Program-made: the position numbers and the translations under genes | Notes under the pieces: model-generated | Database searches by the model: none | Told to the model about the DNA's origin: nothing | What the model saw: only the letters and a program-made list of their open reading frames with translations | From: Clostridiales bacterium UBA3953 | GTDB lineage: Bacteria > Bacillota > Clostridia > Oscillospirales > CAG-272 | Direction of reading: 5' to 3' | Length of the DNA stretch: 7,266 nt | Assembly: GCA_002385415.1 (NCBI GenBank) | Contig: DGDL01000059.1 | Span: 1 to 7,266 of the forward strand | Shown: positions 1 to 7,001 of the stretch, piece after piece | Numbering within the stretch: the first letter of the stretch is position 1 | Layout of the letters: every line of letters begins with the position of its first letter

Positions 1-1
1 C

Positions 2-1342
2 GGCCACCCCCGATATCTACACTGGCCCACGATAGAGGCGTTGCGCGACGTGGGCGGCGCGAAAGGCTGGGAGCTGGTGCGCGAGCTAATGCTGCTCGGC
101 GTGCGCGAGGAGGCGATGGGGCGGCCGTTTTGCACTCTTTCGCCGGGCGAGCAGACGAAAGCCTTGCTTGCCGCGCTATTCTCACGCGAGGGCGCGTTCC
201 CGCTTATCGACGAGCCGACAAACCATCTCGACGAACCGGCGCGGGACGCCGTCGCCGCGTACCTCCGCACCAAGCGCGGGTTTATACTCGTCTCGCACGA
301 CCGCGCGTTTCTTGACGCATGTGTCGACCATATACTCGCGATAAATAAAAACAGCGTCGAGGTGCAGGCGGGCAACTTCTCGCAGTGGTACCATAACAAA
401 AAGCTGCGCGACGAGTTCGAGCTTATGCAAAATGAAAAGCTCGAGCGCGAGATAAGCCGGCTTAAAGACGCTGCGAGCCGCACCAAAAAGTGGGCCGACA
501 AAGCAGAAGCCTCGAAAAAAGGCCACGACCCTAAGCTGCGCGAGAAAAAATCCGGCGGCTGGCGCGCGTACGCGGGCGAAAAGTCGCGCAAGCTGCAGCA
601 GCGCCGCAAAAACCTCGAACGCAGGCAGGCGGAGGCCATAGAGCAAAAGTCCTCGCTGCTACGCGACCTTGAGGAGCCGGAAAAGCTCGAGCTTTCTCCG
701 CTGCGCTACCACTCCGCGCGCCTTGTCGAGCTGCGGAACGTCAAAATCGATTACGGCGCCGGCGCGGTCTGCCCGCCGGTGAGCTTCGTTTTGTCGCGCG
801 GCGACCGGGTCGCGCTGCGTGGCTCGAACGGCACCGGCAAATCAAGTATTATAAAGCTGGTTTTGGGCGAAAAAATCCCGCACACCGGTGAGGTTTTCAC
901 AGCGTCCGGGCTTAAAGTCTCCTATGTGCCCCAGGATGCCTCGTCACTTTCCGGCAGCCTTGACGATTACGCCGACCGGTACGGCGCCAACCGCACGATG
1001 CTGCGCACTATCCTGCGCAAGCTCGATTTCCCGCGCGAGGCGTTTTTGCGCGACATTTCGACCTACAGCTCCGGACAAAAGAAAAAGGTGGCGCTCGCAA
1101 GATCGCTTTGCGAGTCCGCACACCTTTACGTTTGGGACGAGCCGCTGAATTTTATCGACCTTATGTCGCGTATCATGATAGAGGAGCTTATTACGGAGTA
1201 CCGGCCCACGCTGCTGTTTGTCGAGCACGACCGGGCGTTCCGCGAAAATGTCGCGACAAAGACGGTCGAGCTCGGCTGGATTGCCATGCCGGATAGAGAC
1301 GAGCTTGACCGGCTCATCCGGCCACAGCCGGACGAAACTTGA
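2..1342 (+). CDS. Lsa-type ABC-F ATPase, 5' partial (ribosome protection)
   Basis: This is a soluble ABC-F protein with two ATPase domains and no membrane segments. Residues are counted from the TTG at 41. The first domain keeps its signature LSPGEQ (33-38), Walker B FPLIDEPTNHLD (53-64) and the H-loop SHD (85-87). A charged, coiled-coil-like linker follows (about 120-225). The second domain has Walker A GSNGTGKS (261-268), Q-loop VPQD (296-299), signature YSSGQKKK (342-349), Walker B LYVWDEPLNFID and H-loop VEHD (394-397). The first Walker A is absent and the frame stays open to the window edge, so roughly 60-75 N-terminal residues lie outside and the TTG is not the true start. The linker and the WDEPLNFID and ATKTVEL stretches resemble Lsa proteins, which bind the ribosome and give resistance to lincosamides, streptogramin A and pleuromutilins. 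Actual resistance is inferred; a housekeeping ABC-F role is possible. Bases 2-40 read less clearly family-like than the rest. Confidence 0.87.
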   Translation, partial: GHPRYLHWPTIEALRDVGGAKGWELVRELMLLGVREEAMGRPFCTLSPGEQTKALLAALFSREGAFPLIDEPTNHLDEPARDAVAAYLRTKRGFILVSHDRAFLDACVDHILAINKNSVEVQAGNFSQWYHNKKLRDEFELMQNEKLEREISRLKDAASRTKKWADKAEASKKGHDPKLREKKSGGWRAYAGEKSRKLQQRRKNLERRQAEAIEQKSSLLRDLEEPEKLELSPLRYHSARLVELRNVKIDYGAGAVCPPVSFVLSRGDRVALRGSNGTGKSSIIKLVLGEKIPHTGEVFTASGLKVSYVPQDASSLSGSLDDYADRYGANRTMLRTILRKLDFPREAFLRDISTYSSGQKKKVALARSLCESAHLYVWDEPLNFIDLMSRIMIEELITEYRPTLLFVEHDRAFRENVATKTVELGWIAMPDRDELDRLIRPQPDET

Positions 1343-1379
1343 CCGGACTGCTGCTCCATAGCGTCCATTGCCCTAAAGC

Positions 1380-1401
1380 CGCTTCGCAGGTAAGCGATTT
1401 T
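1380..1401 (+). terminator. weak candidate terminator after the ABC-F gene
   Basis: A 5-bp stem (CGCTT at 1380-1384, AAGCG at 1392-1396) with a 7-base loop is followed by ATTTT. It lies about 37 bases past the ABC-F stop codon, the right place for a terminator. The stem is short and the T-tract poor. A second T-run (1575-1580) preceded by a loose CGAGC/GCTCG stem (1542-1546 with 1570-1574) could do the job instead. Confidence 0.25.
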
Positions 1402-1403
1402 GA

Positions 1404-1624
1404 CCGATACTACTGCTCAAGCGGGACGAATCGCGCGGCTTTCGTGTTGACATCGGTCATACCGCTAATGTGTCCCAGCCCGAACGGGACGAATCGCACG
1501 GCTTTCGTGTTGGCATCGGTCTTCTCGCCAACACCCCCACCCGAGCAGGATAGACAAACATTTTCAGCAGCTCGTTTTTTAGCGATAAGGCCGATACATC
1601 CACCCGGGCGGGACGAATTTGACT
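1404..1624. repeat. degenerate ~62-bp tandem repeat array between convergent genes
   Basis: Four units can be aligned, starting at 1404, 1467, 1528 and 1591 (periods 63, 61 and 63). The two central copies are closest: 1423-1458 and 1486-1521 match at 34 of 36 bases, beginning GGGACGAATCGC and ending CATCGGTC. Units one and four share CCGATAC, ten bases, then GCGGGACGAA. Units two, three and four share a pyrimidine-rich run ending in CCCG just before the GGGA core. Unit three is the most decayed. A similar stretch covers the last codons of the ABC-F gene (about 1314-1343), which may be a further out-of-phase remnant. The 61-base period breaks any reading frame, so this is a DNA or RNA repeat and not a coding one. 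Its function is unknown. Confidence 0.7.
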
Positions 1625-4180
1625 TTATCGCTGCTGCGCAGTGAGAGGACGCGGGAGCCGGCTGAGCCGGTTTGTCTCAAGTCCGCCCGTCCCCTCGGTT
1701 TCGGGCAAGACTTCAAAGAACACGCCCGAAACGAGATTGCGGCGGTACACATTGCCATAGTTTATCCTCGGCAGCCGGATGCTGTCGAGGGTTTTTATTT
1801 CGCGTGTTTTCGGGTCTTTTCTCGACAGGACAAGTGTTTCGCCGTCCCGCAGCGCAAAATCGGTCGCCATGCTGTGCAAAAGCTGAACCGATGTGCGATT
1901 GCCGCAGTGGATTTTCACCGCATCGCCGGGCTCTATATACATCACCGGCATCATGTATTTTTCAGGCTCGGCCGGGTCGTCGGACAGCATACAGCCAAGG
2001 GTTGAGACGGTCTGCGAGGTGTTGTTGACAAGTATCACATAGTCGCCGTCTCCGCGGTAGGAAACCTCGTAGACGGAAAGCGCCGGCACGTCGGGGTCGG
2101 ACAGGTGCAGCTCGACTTTCACCTTTGCCTGCCGGACAAACGAGGCGTCTATGACCAGTTCCGGCGTCTCATAGACTTTGTCGTTGACCGTCCAGCACGA
2201 AAACTCCTTGCCCGGAGGCACGACCGGCCGCAGCACGGTCGCATAGTTTTCGTAATACGAGCCTGTAAAGTCCTCGCTGACATAAAGCGAGTTGACATAA
2301 GCCGCGCCGCCGTCGGGAAAGCTTACAAACAGCCTGTAAAACGGGCCGAGATTGTATTTTTTCTGCATGTACTCTATCATTATTGACGAGCGCTGTTTGA
2401 GATAGTTTATTATGCGCGGCGCGCGGCGCTCGAACGACGCGTTGTCGCTGTTTGGAGGCTGATACCGGCTCTCCGCATGCATGATGTGTATGGAGCCTCG
2501 TATCCCGTCGATTATATCCTCTACCACACGCGACGCATTTTTGGGCGAAAACGCGCCGTTTATCATGTCCAGTATGTATGTGACAAAAGTCCAGCGGCAG
2601 TCATCGCGCTCCATCAGCGCGGCAAACAGCGGGCTGTACTGCACTTCTGCCCGGTTGAGGTTGCGCTCGAGCGTGTTGGCATTGACGTCGCTTAAAAATG
2701 CAAAGTCTGTGTCGTGCGGGAGGAAATACCACTTGCCGTCCATGCCGTATACGTCCGAGAAATCCTCGCCTTCGGCGGCGAAATATTTAAAAGCGCGGTT
2801 GTTGTTGTGCGGCCAGTCGCCGTTGTCGACATAGGCAAACGCCGCGTAAAGCTGAAGATAGCTTTCCACGTCGAGCAGCCGGCAAAGCTCGGCGTATTTT
2901 TTGTCGTCGGTGAGGTCTTCCCGGTGGTAGTTGTACATCTTGCGATAGTCGGAAAGCGGCTTGAGGTGCCTGTACTCGGTGTCAAAGCTCGATTTCGAGC
3001 GCTCCGGCCCGTCCAACACAACAAACGCGCCCTGGCCGTCGTAATCGCGGTAGCGCTCCTTGAAATATTCGGCTTTATACGGTTCGTGTATCCATAAAAA
3101 GCCGTACACCTTGCCGTTTATGTAAACGAGGCTGGGGCGAACCGACTCGGTGAACGGGAATCCCTGCTGCGCCATCAGAATATGCACGACCGGGTCGCGC
3201 ATGAATGCGACGCCGAAATCGTTGCCCGAGTTGCGCAGCACAAGCTGCTTAAACGAGCCTATCTTCGTGCCGCTATATGAGTAAAGGTCGTCGAAAAACT
3301 CATACTCAAACCGGTTATATGCGTCATAATCGTAACGGGCAATTATCCGCAGCGATTTTTGCGCAAACGACCGCGAATACGCACCGAAAAGCCGCATCCC
3401 GGCATTTTGCGAAAACAATAGCCGGCCGGACTGCGTATAGCAGGAAACATTTACGTCGCGCTCCCATTCCCTGCCCCGCTGCCAAATATTATTGGGGTGC
3501 AGGATGCCAAGCTCGCGCGAGTTGAGATTTTTGGAGTCGGTGATAAGCGAAAAAACGAGCGTGTCGTATTTTTCAAATGCGTTGCGCCCGATAAAATACG
3601 AACGGTAATAGACGTCCGACACCGTACCGTCATCGAAATAGGCTATGACCGAGAAGCTGTAGACTTTGACATTGTCCCCGCTGGGCAGCGGAATCGGCTC
3701 GGTATAAAGCGTGCCTTTTTCTTCGCTTGGCGTCGAGCCGTTTAGTGTATAGTATATCTTCGCCGGACGGCTCGTCGTGATTTCAAGCTCCTGGTCGGTG
3801 TCAAAGAAATACTGCCCGTCATCGCGGTCAAGCGAAAAGAATATCTGTGGCTCGGACGGCTGGGGCGCAGTCTCTGCCGGCTGTGCCGGGTCGTCCTCTG
3901 CCTCTTTTGCGGCAAGCTCGGCGACTATAGCGTCATAGCCTTCCACAAATGCCATGACGCTGACGGTTTCGCCCTCGTCCGGCTCATTTGGCAAAATACC
4001 CTCGGCAGCCATTGACAGCGGGATAAATGCGAAAAGAAGCAGCGGCAGGACAATAACTGCGGCGAGCCGAAACTTATTTTCCATGACATGCGAGACATGT
4101 GGCGAAAGCGAGCGCCCCGCAAACAGCCCCCGCAGTCGCGATAAAACAAGCTTTGGTTTCGGTTTCAGACTATCCAGCAT
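1625..4180 (-). CDS. exported CotH-type kinase with chitobiase-like and lamin-tail domains
   Basis: The 851-residue product has a basic N-terminus, a hydrophobic segment (about 38-58) and a possible cleavage site after SMA, so it is exported or membrane-anchored. A Pro/Glu/Ala-rich spacer (61-110) follows. Residues 113-196 resemble the chitobiase C-terminal fold (YYTLNGSTPSEE, then GTLYTEPI). The CotH kinase domain spans about 205-610: RSFAQKSLRI (270-279), YINGKVYGFLWIHEPYKAEYF (353-373), the DNGDWPHNNNRAFKY stretch (452-466) and the metal-binding-like WYFLPHDTDFAF (484-495). Residues 618-680 form a repeat-like beta module containing FSCWTVNDK. Residues 705-812 resemble a lamin-tail domain (GDYVILVNN, LSDDPAEPEKY, DFALRDGETLVLS). 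The start is set by a TAATG overlap with the upstream DUF4956 stop and by GGGTG seven bases before the ATG; the internal Met33 lacks such a site. Known CotH enzymes are atypical protein kinases of spore coats. The target here is unknown, and a spore role is not shown. Confidence 0.88.
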   Translation of the reverse strand: MLDSLKPKPKLVLSRLRGLFAGRSLSPHVSHVMENKFRLAAVIVLPLLLFAFIPLSMAAEGILPNEPDEGETVSVMAFVEGYDAIVAELAAKEAEDDPAQPAETAPQPSEPQIFFSLDRDDGQYFFDTDQELEITTSRPAKIYYTLNGSTPSEEKGTLYTEPIPLPSGDNVKVYSFSVIAYFDDGTVSDVYYRSYFIGRNAFEKYDTLVFSLITDSKNLNSRELGILHPNNIWQRGREWERDVNVSCYTQSGRLLFSQNAGMRLFGAYSRSFAQKSLRIIARYDYDAYNRFEYEFFDDLYSYSGTKIGSFKQLVLRNSGNDFGVAFMRDPVVHILMAQQGFPFTESVRPSLVYINGKVYGFLWIHEPYKAEYFKERYRDYDGQGAFVVLDGPERSKSSFDTEYRHLKPLSDYRKMYNYHREDLTDDKKYAELCRLLDVESYLQLYAAFAYVDNGDWPHNNNRAFKYFAAEGEDFSDVYGMDGKWYFLPHDTDFAFLSDVNANTLERNLNRAEVQYSPLFAALMERDDCRWTFVTYILDMINGAFSPKNASRVVEDIIDGIRGSIHIMHAESRYQPPNSDNASFERRAPRIINYLKQRSSIMIEYMQKKYNLGPFYRLFVSFPDGGAAYVNSLYVSEDFTGSYYENYATVLRPVVPPGKEFSCWTVNDKVYETPELVIDASFVRQAKVKVELHLSDPDVPALSVYEVSYRGDGDYVILVNNTSQTVSTLGCMLSDDPAEPEKYMMPVMYIEPGDAVKIHCGNRTSVQLLHSMATDFALRDGETLVLSRKDPKTREIKTLDSIRLPRINYGNVYRRNLVSGVFFEVLPETEGTGGLETNRLSRLPRPLTAQQR

Positions 4181-4851
4181 TAAATATCACCCGTATACTC
4201 GACCAGTATGGCCGACGATACACCGTCTATTGCCGCAAGGCGGTCGGCAATATCGCCCTGTGTTTTTTTCAGCTTTAGCTGTAGTGTCAGCTCGGTAGAG
4301 TCCGCAGTCCTCGTGCTTCCCTTTTGCCTGAATTTAATGCCGGCCAGCGCCGCTTCGACCGCTTCCTTCGCGCTGTCCGCATAGCGCACCACCAGCAGAT
4401 GCGATGTGACCCTGCCGCGAACAAACATCATCAAAATATATATAACCGCGATGAAAATTGTTCCGGTCAGCGCAAAAATATAAAGCCCGGCGCCGCAAGT
4501 TATGCCGGCGGCAATGCTCCAAAACAAAAAGCCCACGTCAAGCGGGTCTTTTACTGCCGCGCGGAATCTGACAATGGACAGCGCGCCCACCATGCCAAGC
4601 GAAAGCACAATGTTTGCCGAGATGGTGACGATGACCATGGAAGTCACCAACGTGGTCATGACCAGCAGCAGCGCAAAATTGTCGCTGTAACACGCGCCGC
4701 GATAAAACAGAAAGTAGACAAGGTAGATTATCGCTGCGCATGCCAGCGCGACCGACATGCAAACCACTATGTACTCGGTAGTCAGCTCCATCAGAAGGTT
4801 CGACTGCGCTATTGTGTCTTTGAAAGTTCTGATAAGGCTTTTGAGTGTCAT
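4180..4851 (-). CDS. DUF4956 family membrane protein
   Basis: This 223-residue integral membrane protein has about four predicted helices (27-50, 58-80, 106-123, 125-144). The conserved family stretch SLGMVGALSIVRFRAAVKDP (84-103) follows the second helix. A soluble C-terminal domain (about 150-223) with an alternating beta/alpha pattern (ELTLQLKLKK, then IADRLAAIDGVSSAILVEYTGDI) looks like a small ferredoxin- or ACT-like fold. The biochemical role of the family is not established. An AAGGAG site (complement at 4863-4868) sits 11 bases before the ATG. The gene lies 47 bases after the VTC gene and its TAA shares one base with the ATG of the CotH gene, so the three are very likely co-transcribed and the last two translationally coupled. 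A membrane partner of the polymerase, or a coupler to the exported kinase, is a reasonable inference and no more. Confidence 0.9.
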   Translation of the reverse strand: MTLKSLIRTFKDTIAQSNLLMELTTEYIVVCMSVALACAAIIYLVYFLFYRGACYSDNFALLLVMTTLVTSMVIVTISANIVLSLGMVGALSIVRFRAAVKDPLDVGFLFWSIAAGITCGAGLYIFALTGTIFIAVIYILMMFVRGRVTSHLLVVRYADSAKEAVEAALAGIKFRQKGSTRTADSTELTLQLKLKKTQGDIADRLAAIDGVSSAILVEYTGDI

Positions 4852-4898
4852 GCAGATATACGCTCCTTGTTATTGATAAATCGCTATATGCCGATAGC

Positions 4899-5612
4899 CT
4901 AACAACTGTAATATTTTTTAAGCTGCGCAAGTTTGTCGCGGCATATCACATATTTCGAGGCCGCGAGCGGCGGCCCGCTGTGCGAAAGCGCCGCCGATAT
5001 AAATGCGGGCAAATACCTGTCGTATTTTATCTCCATGACCACCGAACCGGACTCTCCGGTGCCGGGCGACGGGAACGCAAACGCAAAATCCCCTCCTCCC
5101 GTCATGCGCTCGCGGCTCCAAGCGGCGTCAAGCTGCTTGTCAAATGTTATGCGCGTGTTTGAGACGGGATGAATATACGCCTCGCGCCGGTATGTCACGA
5201 CCACTTTCGGGGCAAGCCCGCGCGCCCGTGCGCAGGCGAGCACCTGGTGCGCAAGCTCCGAGGACTCTGCCTCAAGCACGCCAAAATCGCCCGCACCAAG
5301 CCTTTCAAACGTCGGCCGGCTTATCGGGGTCGAGTGCTTTTCAATCATGCCTCCGACTTTGACCTTGCGCTCGAGCACTATAAAGCTCGGGTCGAAATTG
5401 TAAAGCCGGACGCGATACTTTTTCCTGTGCTCGGCGCCCGCAAGTTTTTCGTGATATGACGAGTCGGCGCGGTCGTCAAAATACAGGCTGGATACTATAT
5501 ATCCGTCCGGCGACGGCATATACGGGTCGGGCCGAAGCAGCCCCCGTATCCTTGAAGCCAAAAGCAGGGCTTGAGCTTCGGTCAAAACATATTTTATCTC
5601 ATGGCGAAGCAT
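4899..5612 (-). CDS. VTC-domain polyphosphate polymerase
   Basis: The 237-residue product is a stand-alone VTC domain, the CYTH-like triphosphate tunnel fold that makes polyphosphate from ATP in yeast Vtc4. The charged tunnel residues of Vtc4 have clear counterparts (numbered from 5612): Lys7 in RHEIKYV, Arg67 and Arg69 in YRVRLY, Lys83 in LERKVK, Lys92 in IEKHS, Arg142/143 in VTYRREA, Arg154 in TRITFD, Glu194 in VMEIKYD, and Lys220 in SKYVICR. All are present, so an active enzyme is expected. No membrane segment or SPX domain is seen, so it is probably cytoplasmic and may dock on the DUF4956 protein. An in-frame ATG at 5660 would add 16 residues, but that ATG overlaps the promoter -10 box. 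The ATG at 5612 follows GGGAGG and gives the family-typical start MLRHEIKY. First gene of the operon. Confidence 0.9.
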   Translation of the reverse strand: MLRHEIKYVLTEAQALLLASRIRGLLRPDPYMPSPDGYIVSSLYFDDRADSSYHEKLAGAEHRKKYRVRLYNFDPSFIVLERKVKVGGMIEKHSTPISRPTFERLGAGDFGVLEAESSELAHQVLACARARGLAPKVVVTYRREAYIHPVSNTRITFDKQLDAAWSRERMTGGGDFAFAFPSPGTGESGSVVMEIKYDRYLPAFISAALSHSGPPLAASKYVICRDKLAQLKKYYSC

Positions 5613-5625
5613 CGCTTGCCGCTTT

Positions 5626-5631
5626 CCTCCC
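5626..5631 (-). promoter_or_regulatory. ribosome binding site fixing the VTC start at 5612
   Basis: GGGAGG on the minus strand lies 13 bases before the ATG at 5612. The spacing is slightly long but it is the only purine-rich site near either candidate start. The ATG at 5660 is preceded by an AT-rich stretch with no such site. Confidence 0.65.
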
Positions 5632-5658
5632 GCCTCAACCGTGATGAATATTATGGAC

Positions 5659-5687
5659 ATTATACATTATTTGCTCACTTTTGTAAA
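5659..5687 (-). promoter_or_regulatory. sigma-A-type promoter of the VTC-DUF4956-CotH operon
   Basis: On the minus strand TTTACA (5682-5687) is separated by exactly 17 bases from a perfect TATAAT (5659-5664). Transcription should begin near 5652, giving a leader of about 40 bases before the ATG at 5612. The -10 box shares two bases with the upstream ATG at 5658-5660, so that codon would not be in the transcript. Confidence 0.85.
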
Positions 5688-5691
5688 GGAT

Positions 5692-5720
5692 AGGTTAAAC
5701 TTTTTAAAATTCAGGTTAAA
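5692..5720 (-). promoter_or_regulatory. direct-repeat operator candidate upstream of the operon promoter
   Basis: TTTAACCT occurs twice on the minus strand, at 5713-5720 and 5692-5699, with starts 21 bases apart (two helical turns). The proximal copy ends four bases before the -35 box. Relative to the predicted transcription start the centres fall near -43 and -64, positions typical of activator sites. A weaker TTTAAAA lies between the two, so half-sites recur roughly every 11 bases. This layout resembles PhoP/PhoB-type boxes, which would suit a polyphosphate gene, but the regulator is not known. Confidence 0.45.
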
Positions 5721-5740
5721 ATGCTCGGTCGTCGGCAAAT

Positions 5741-5774
5741 AAAAAGTGCCCGGCCACATAAAATTGACCGGGCA
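5741..5774 (-). terminator. Rho-independent terminator of the EamA transporter gene
   Basis: Read on the minus strand, TGCCCGGTC and GGCCGGGCA form a 9-bp stem with one G-T pair and a 10-base loop (5747-5774). It is followed by C and then five T (5741-5745). It begins about 25 bases past the transporter stop codon and separates that gene from the operon promoter. Confidence 0.88.
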
Positions 5775-5799
5775 TATATTCAAATCGCCGTGCGGCGCA

Positions 5800-6846
5800 T
5801 TATCTTCGCTTTCTATGCGGCAGCTTTATGCGCGTGGGCGGCAGCTGCGCAAGCAGCACCGCGGCAAATATCAGCGCACATCCGACATATTCCGACGCGG
5901 TCAGCCGCTCGTTTAGCACAAGCCAGCCGGTCAGCACCGAAAACACCGACTCGAGGCTCATAAGTACAGCCGCGACGGTTGCATTGACATCCCGCTGTGC
6001 CACAATCTGCAGGGTGTATGCTACCCCGCAGGACAAAACGCCTGTGTAAAGCAGGGGTACCCAGCCGGACAAAATTGTCGAAATCTCGGGCCGCTCGAGC
6101 ACCAGCATCGGCACAAGTCCGAGCGCGCCGACAACGAAGAACTGGATACAGGACATTGCAACCGGATTGCAGCGCGGCGAAAAATATGATATAAGCATTA
6201 TGTGTGCGGAAAAGCAAAATGCGCACAGCAGTATCAAAAGGTCGCCGGGGTTGACAGTGAAATCGCCCCGAACGCTCAGCATGTAAAGACCGAACAGCGC
6301 CAAAAACGCGCTTACCCAAACGGTGAAGGGCGCGCGCTTTCCGAACAGCAGTCCAAGCACCGGAACGATTACGATGTAAAGCGTTGTGATGAACCCCGCC
6401 TTGCCGGCGGTTGTATACATCAGCCCGATTTGCTGCACGGTCGTGGCAAGAAACATCGCCACCCCGCACAAAACGCCGCCCAACCAAAGGTCGCAGCGCG
6501 CGCGTTTTCTCGCGTCGCCAGCAGCGGCGGCGTTACCATTCGGCGCTGTGTGAGAAAGCTCGGACGACTCTTCGAAATCATACACGTCCGCGACCGCGGC
6601 ACCGATTGAGGGGTCTGCGCCTTTCGGCAGCTCGGGCGCCTCCGCTTCGTTGCCGGCGCGTTTGCTTTTCCCGAACACCGCCACAACCGGCAACAGCACA
6701 ATACCGCCGATAAAGCAGCGCACGGTGTTGAATGTTATCGGCTTCATGTAGTCAAGGCCTACACTTTGAGCGACGATTGCGGCGCCCCAGATCATCGCGG
6801 CGAAAACAAGCAATATGCTGCCGCGAACAGATTTATAGTTTAGCAT
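5800..6846 (-). CDS. EamA/DMT-family transporter with enlarged cytoplasmic loop
   Basis: This 348-residue membrane protein has about ten predicted helices in two EamA halves. The first half begins with GSILLVFAAMIWGAAIVAQSVG (9-30). The second half ends with the family-typical LMSLESVFSVLTGWLVLNERL (295-315) and a last helix at 317-335, then a basic tail (KLPHRKRR). EamA proteins export or import small metabolites; the substrate cannot be read from sequence. Most members have about 290-305 residues. The extra length is a hydrophilic Glu/Ala/Gly-rich loop (about 59-118) between helices two and three. The ATG at 6846 has only a weak GAAAG upstream. A -10-like TATTAT lies at 6908-6913 on the same strand, but I see no matching -35. 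It is probably monocistronic, with terminators on both sides. Confidence 0.88.
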   Translation of the reverse strand: MLNYKSVRGSILLVFAAMIWGAAIVAQSVGLDYMKPITFNTVRCFIGGIVLLPVVAVFGKSKRAGNEAEAPELPKGADPSIGAAVADVYDFEESSELSHTAPNGNAAAAGDARKRARCDLWLGGVLCGVAMFLATTVQQIGLMYTTAGKAGFITTLYIVIVPVLGLLFGKRAPFTVWVSAFLALFGLYMLSVRGDFTVNPGDLLILLCAFCFSAHIMLISYFSPRCNPVAMSCIQFFVVGALGLVPMLVLERPEISTILSGWVPLLYTGVLSCGVAYTLQIVAQRDVNATVAAVLMSLESVFSVLTGWLVLNERLTASEYVGCALIFAAVLLAQLPPTRIKLPHRKRR

Positions 6847-6952
6847 GTAACTTTCAGCCGTTCATAGTTATTTTCGCACAAAAAGCGTGCTTTTATCACC
6901 TACGCTTATAATATGCGAATTTTTGAGGTTTATAATTAGCAAAGTGCGTCAG

Positions 6953-6973
6953 AAAAGGCGCGTTTACCGCGCC
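6953..6973 (-). terminator. Rho-independent terminator of the thioredoxin gene
   Basis: On the minus strand GGCGCG and CGCGCC form a 6-bp GC stem around a 5-base loop (6957-6973), followed by TTTT (6953-6956) and CT. It begins 28 bases past the thioredoxin stop codon. The stem is short but fully GC and correctly placed. Confidence 0.75.
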
Positions 6974-7001
6974 CTCTCCGGCTTATTGAGTTTATGGAAT
7001 A

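Noticed and set aside
1404..1624. CRISPR array
   Set aside because: The units are degenerate along their whole length with no alternation of identical repeats and unique spacers, and no cas gene is present.
1339..1644. Plus-strand open frame with two repeated GTNR-AFVL blocks
   Set aside because: It has a TTG start overlapping the ABC-F stop and no ribosome binding site. The protein repeat simply reflects the 63-bp DNA repeat, and the next period of 61 bases breaks the frame.
1658..1670. CCGGCTGAGCCGG palindrome near the CotH gene end
   Set aside because: It lies within the last codons of the CotH gene, has almost no loop and is not followed by a T-tract, so it is not called a terminator.
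4324..4902. 192-residue plus-strand open frame
   Set aside because: It lies antisense to the well-supported DUF4956 gene, is rich in His/Arg/Gln as expected of a shadow frame, and shows no recognisable domain.
5813..6487. 224-residue minus-strand open frame inside the transporter gene
   Set aside because: It is the alternative frame of the EamA gene, Arg/Ala/Cys-rich with no membrane pattern or start site.
6907..6912. TATAAT on the plus strand upstream of the transporter
   Set aside because: There is no matching -35 box at proper spacing and no plus-strand gene downstream; it is probably chance in an AT-rich spacer.
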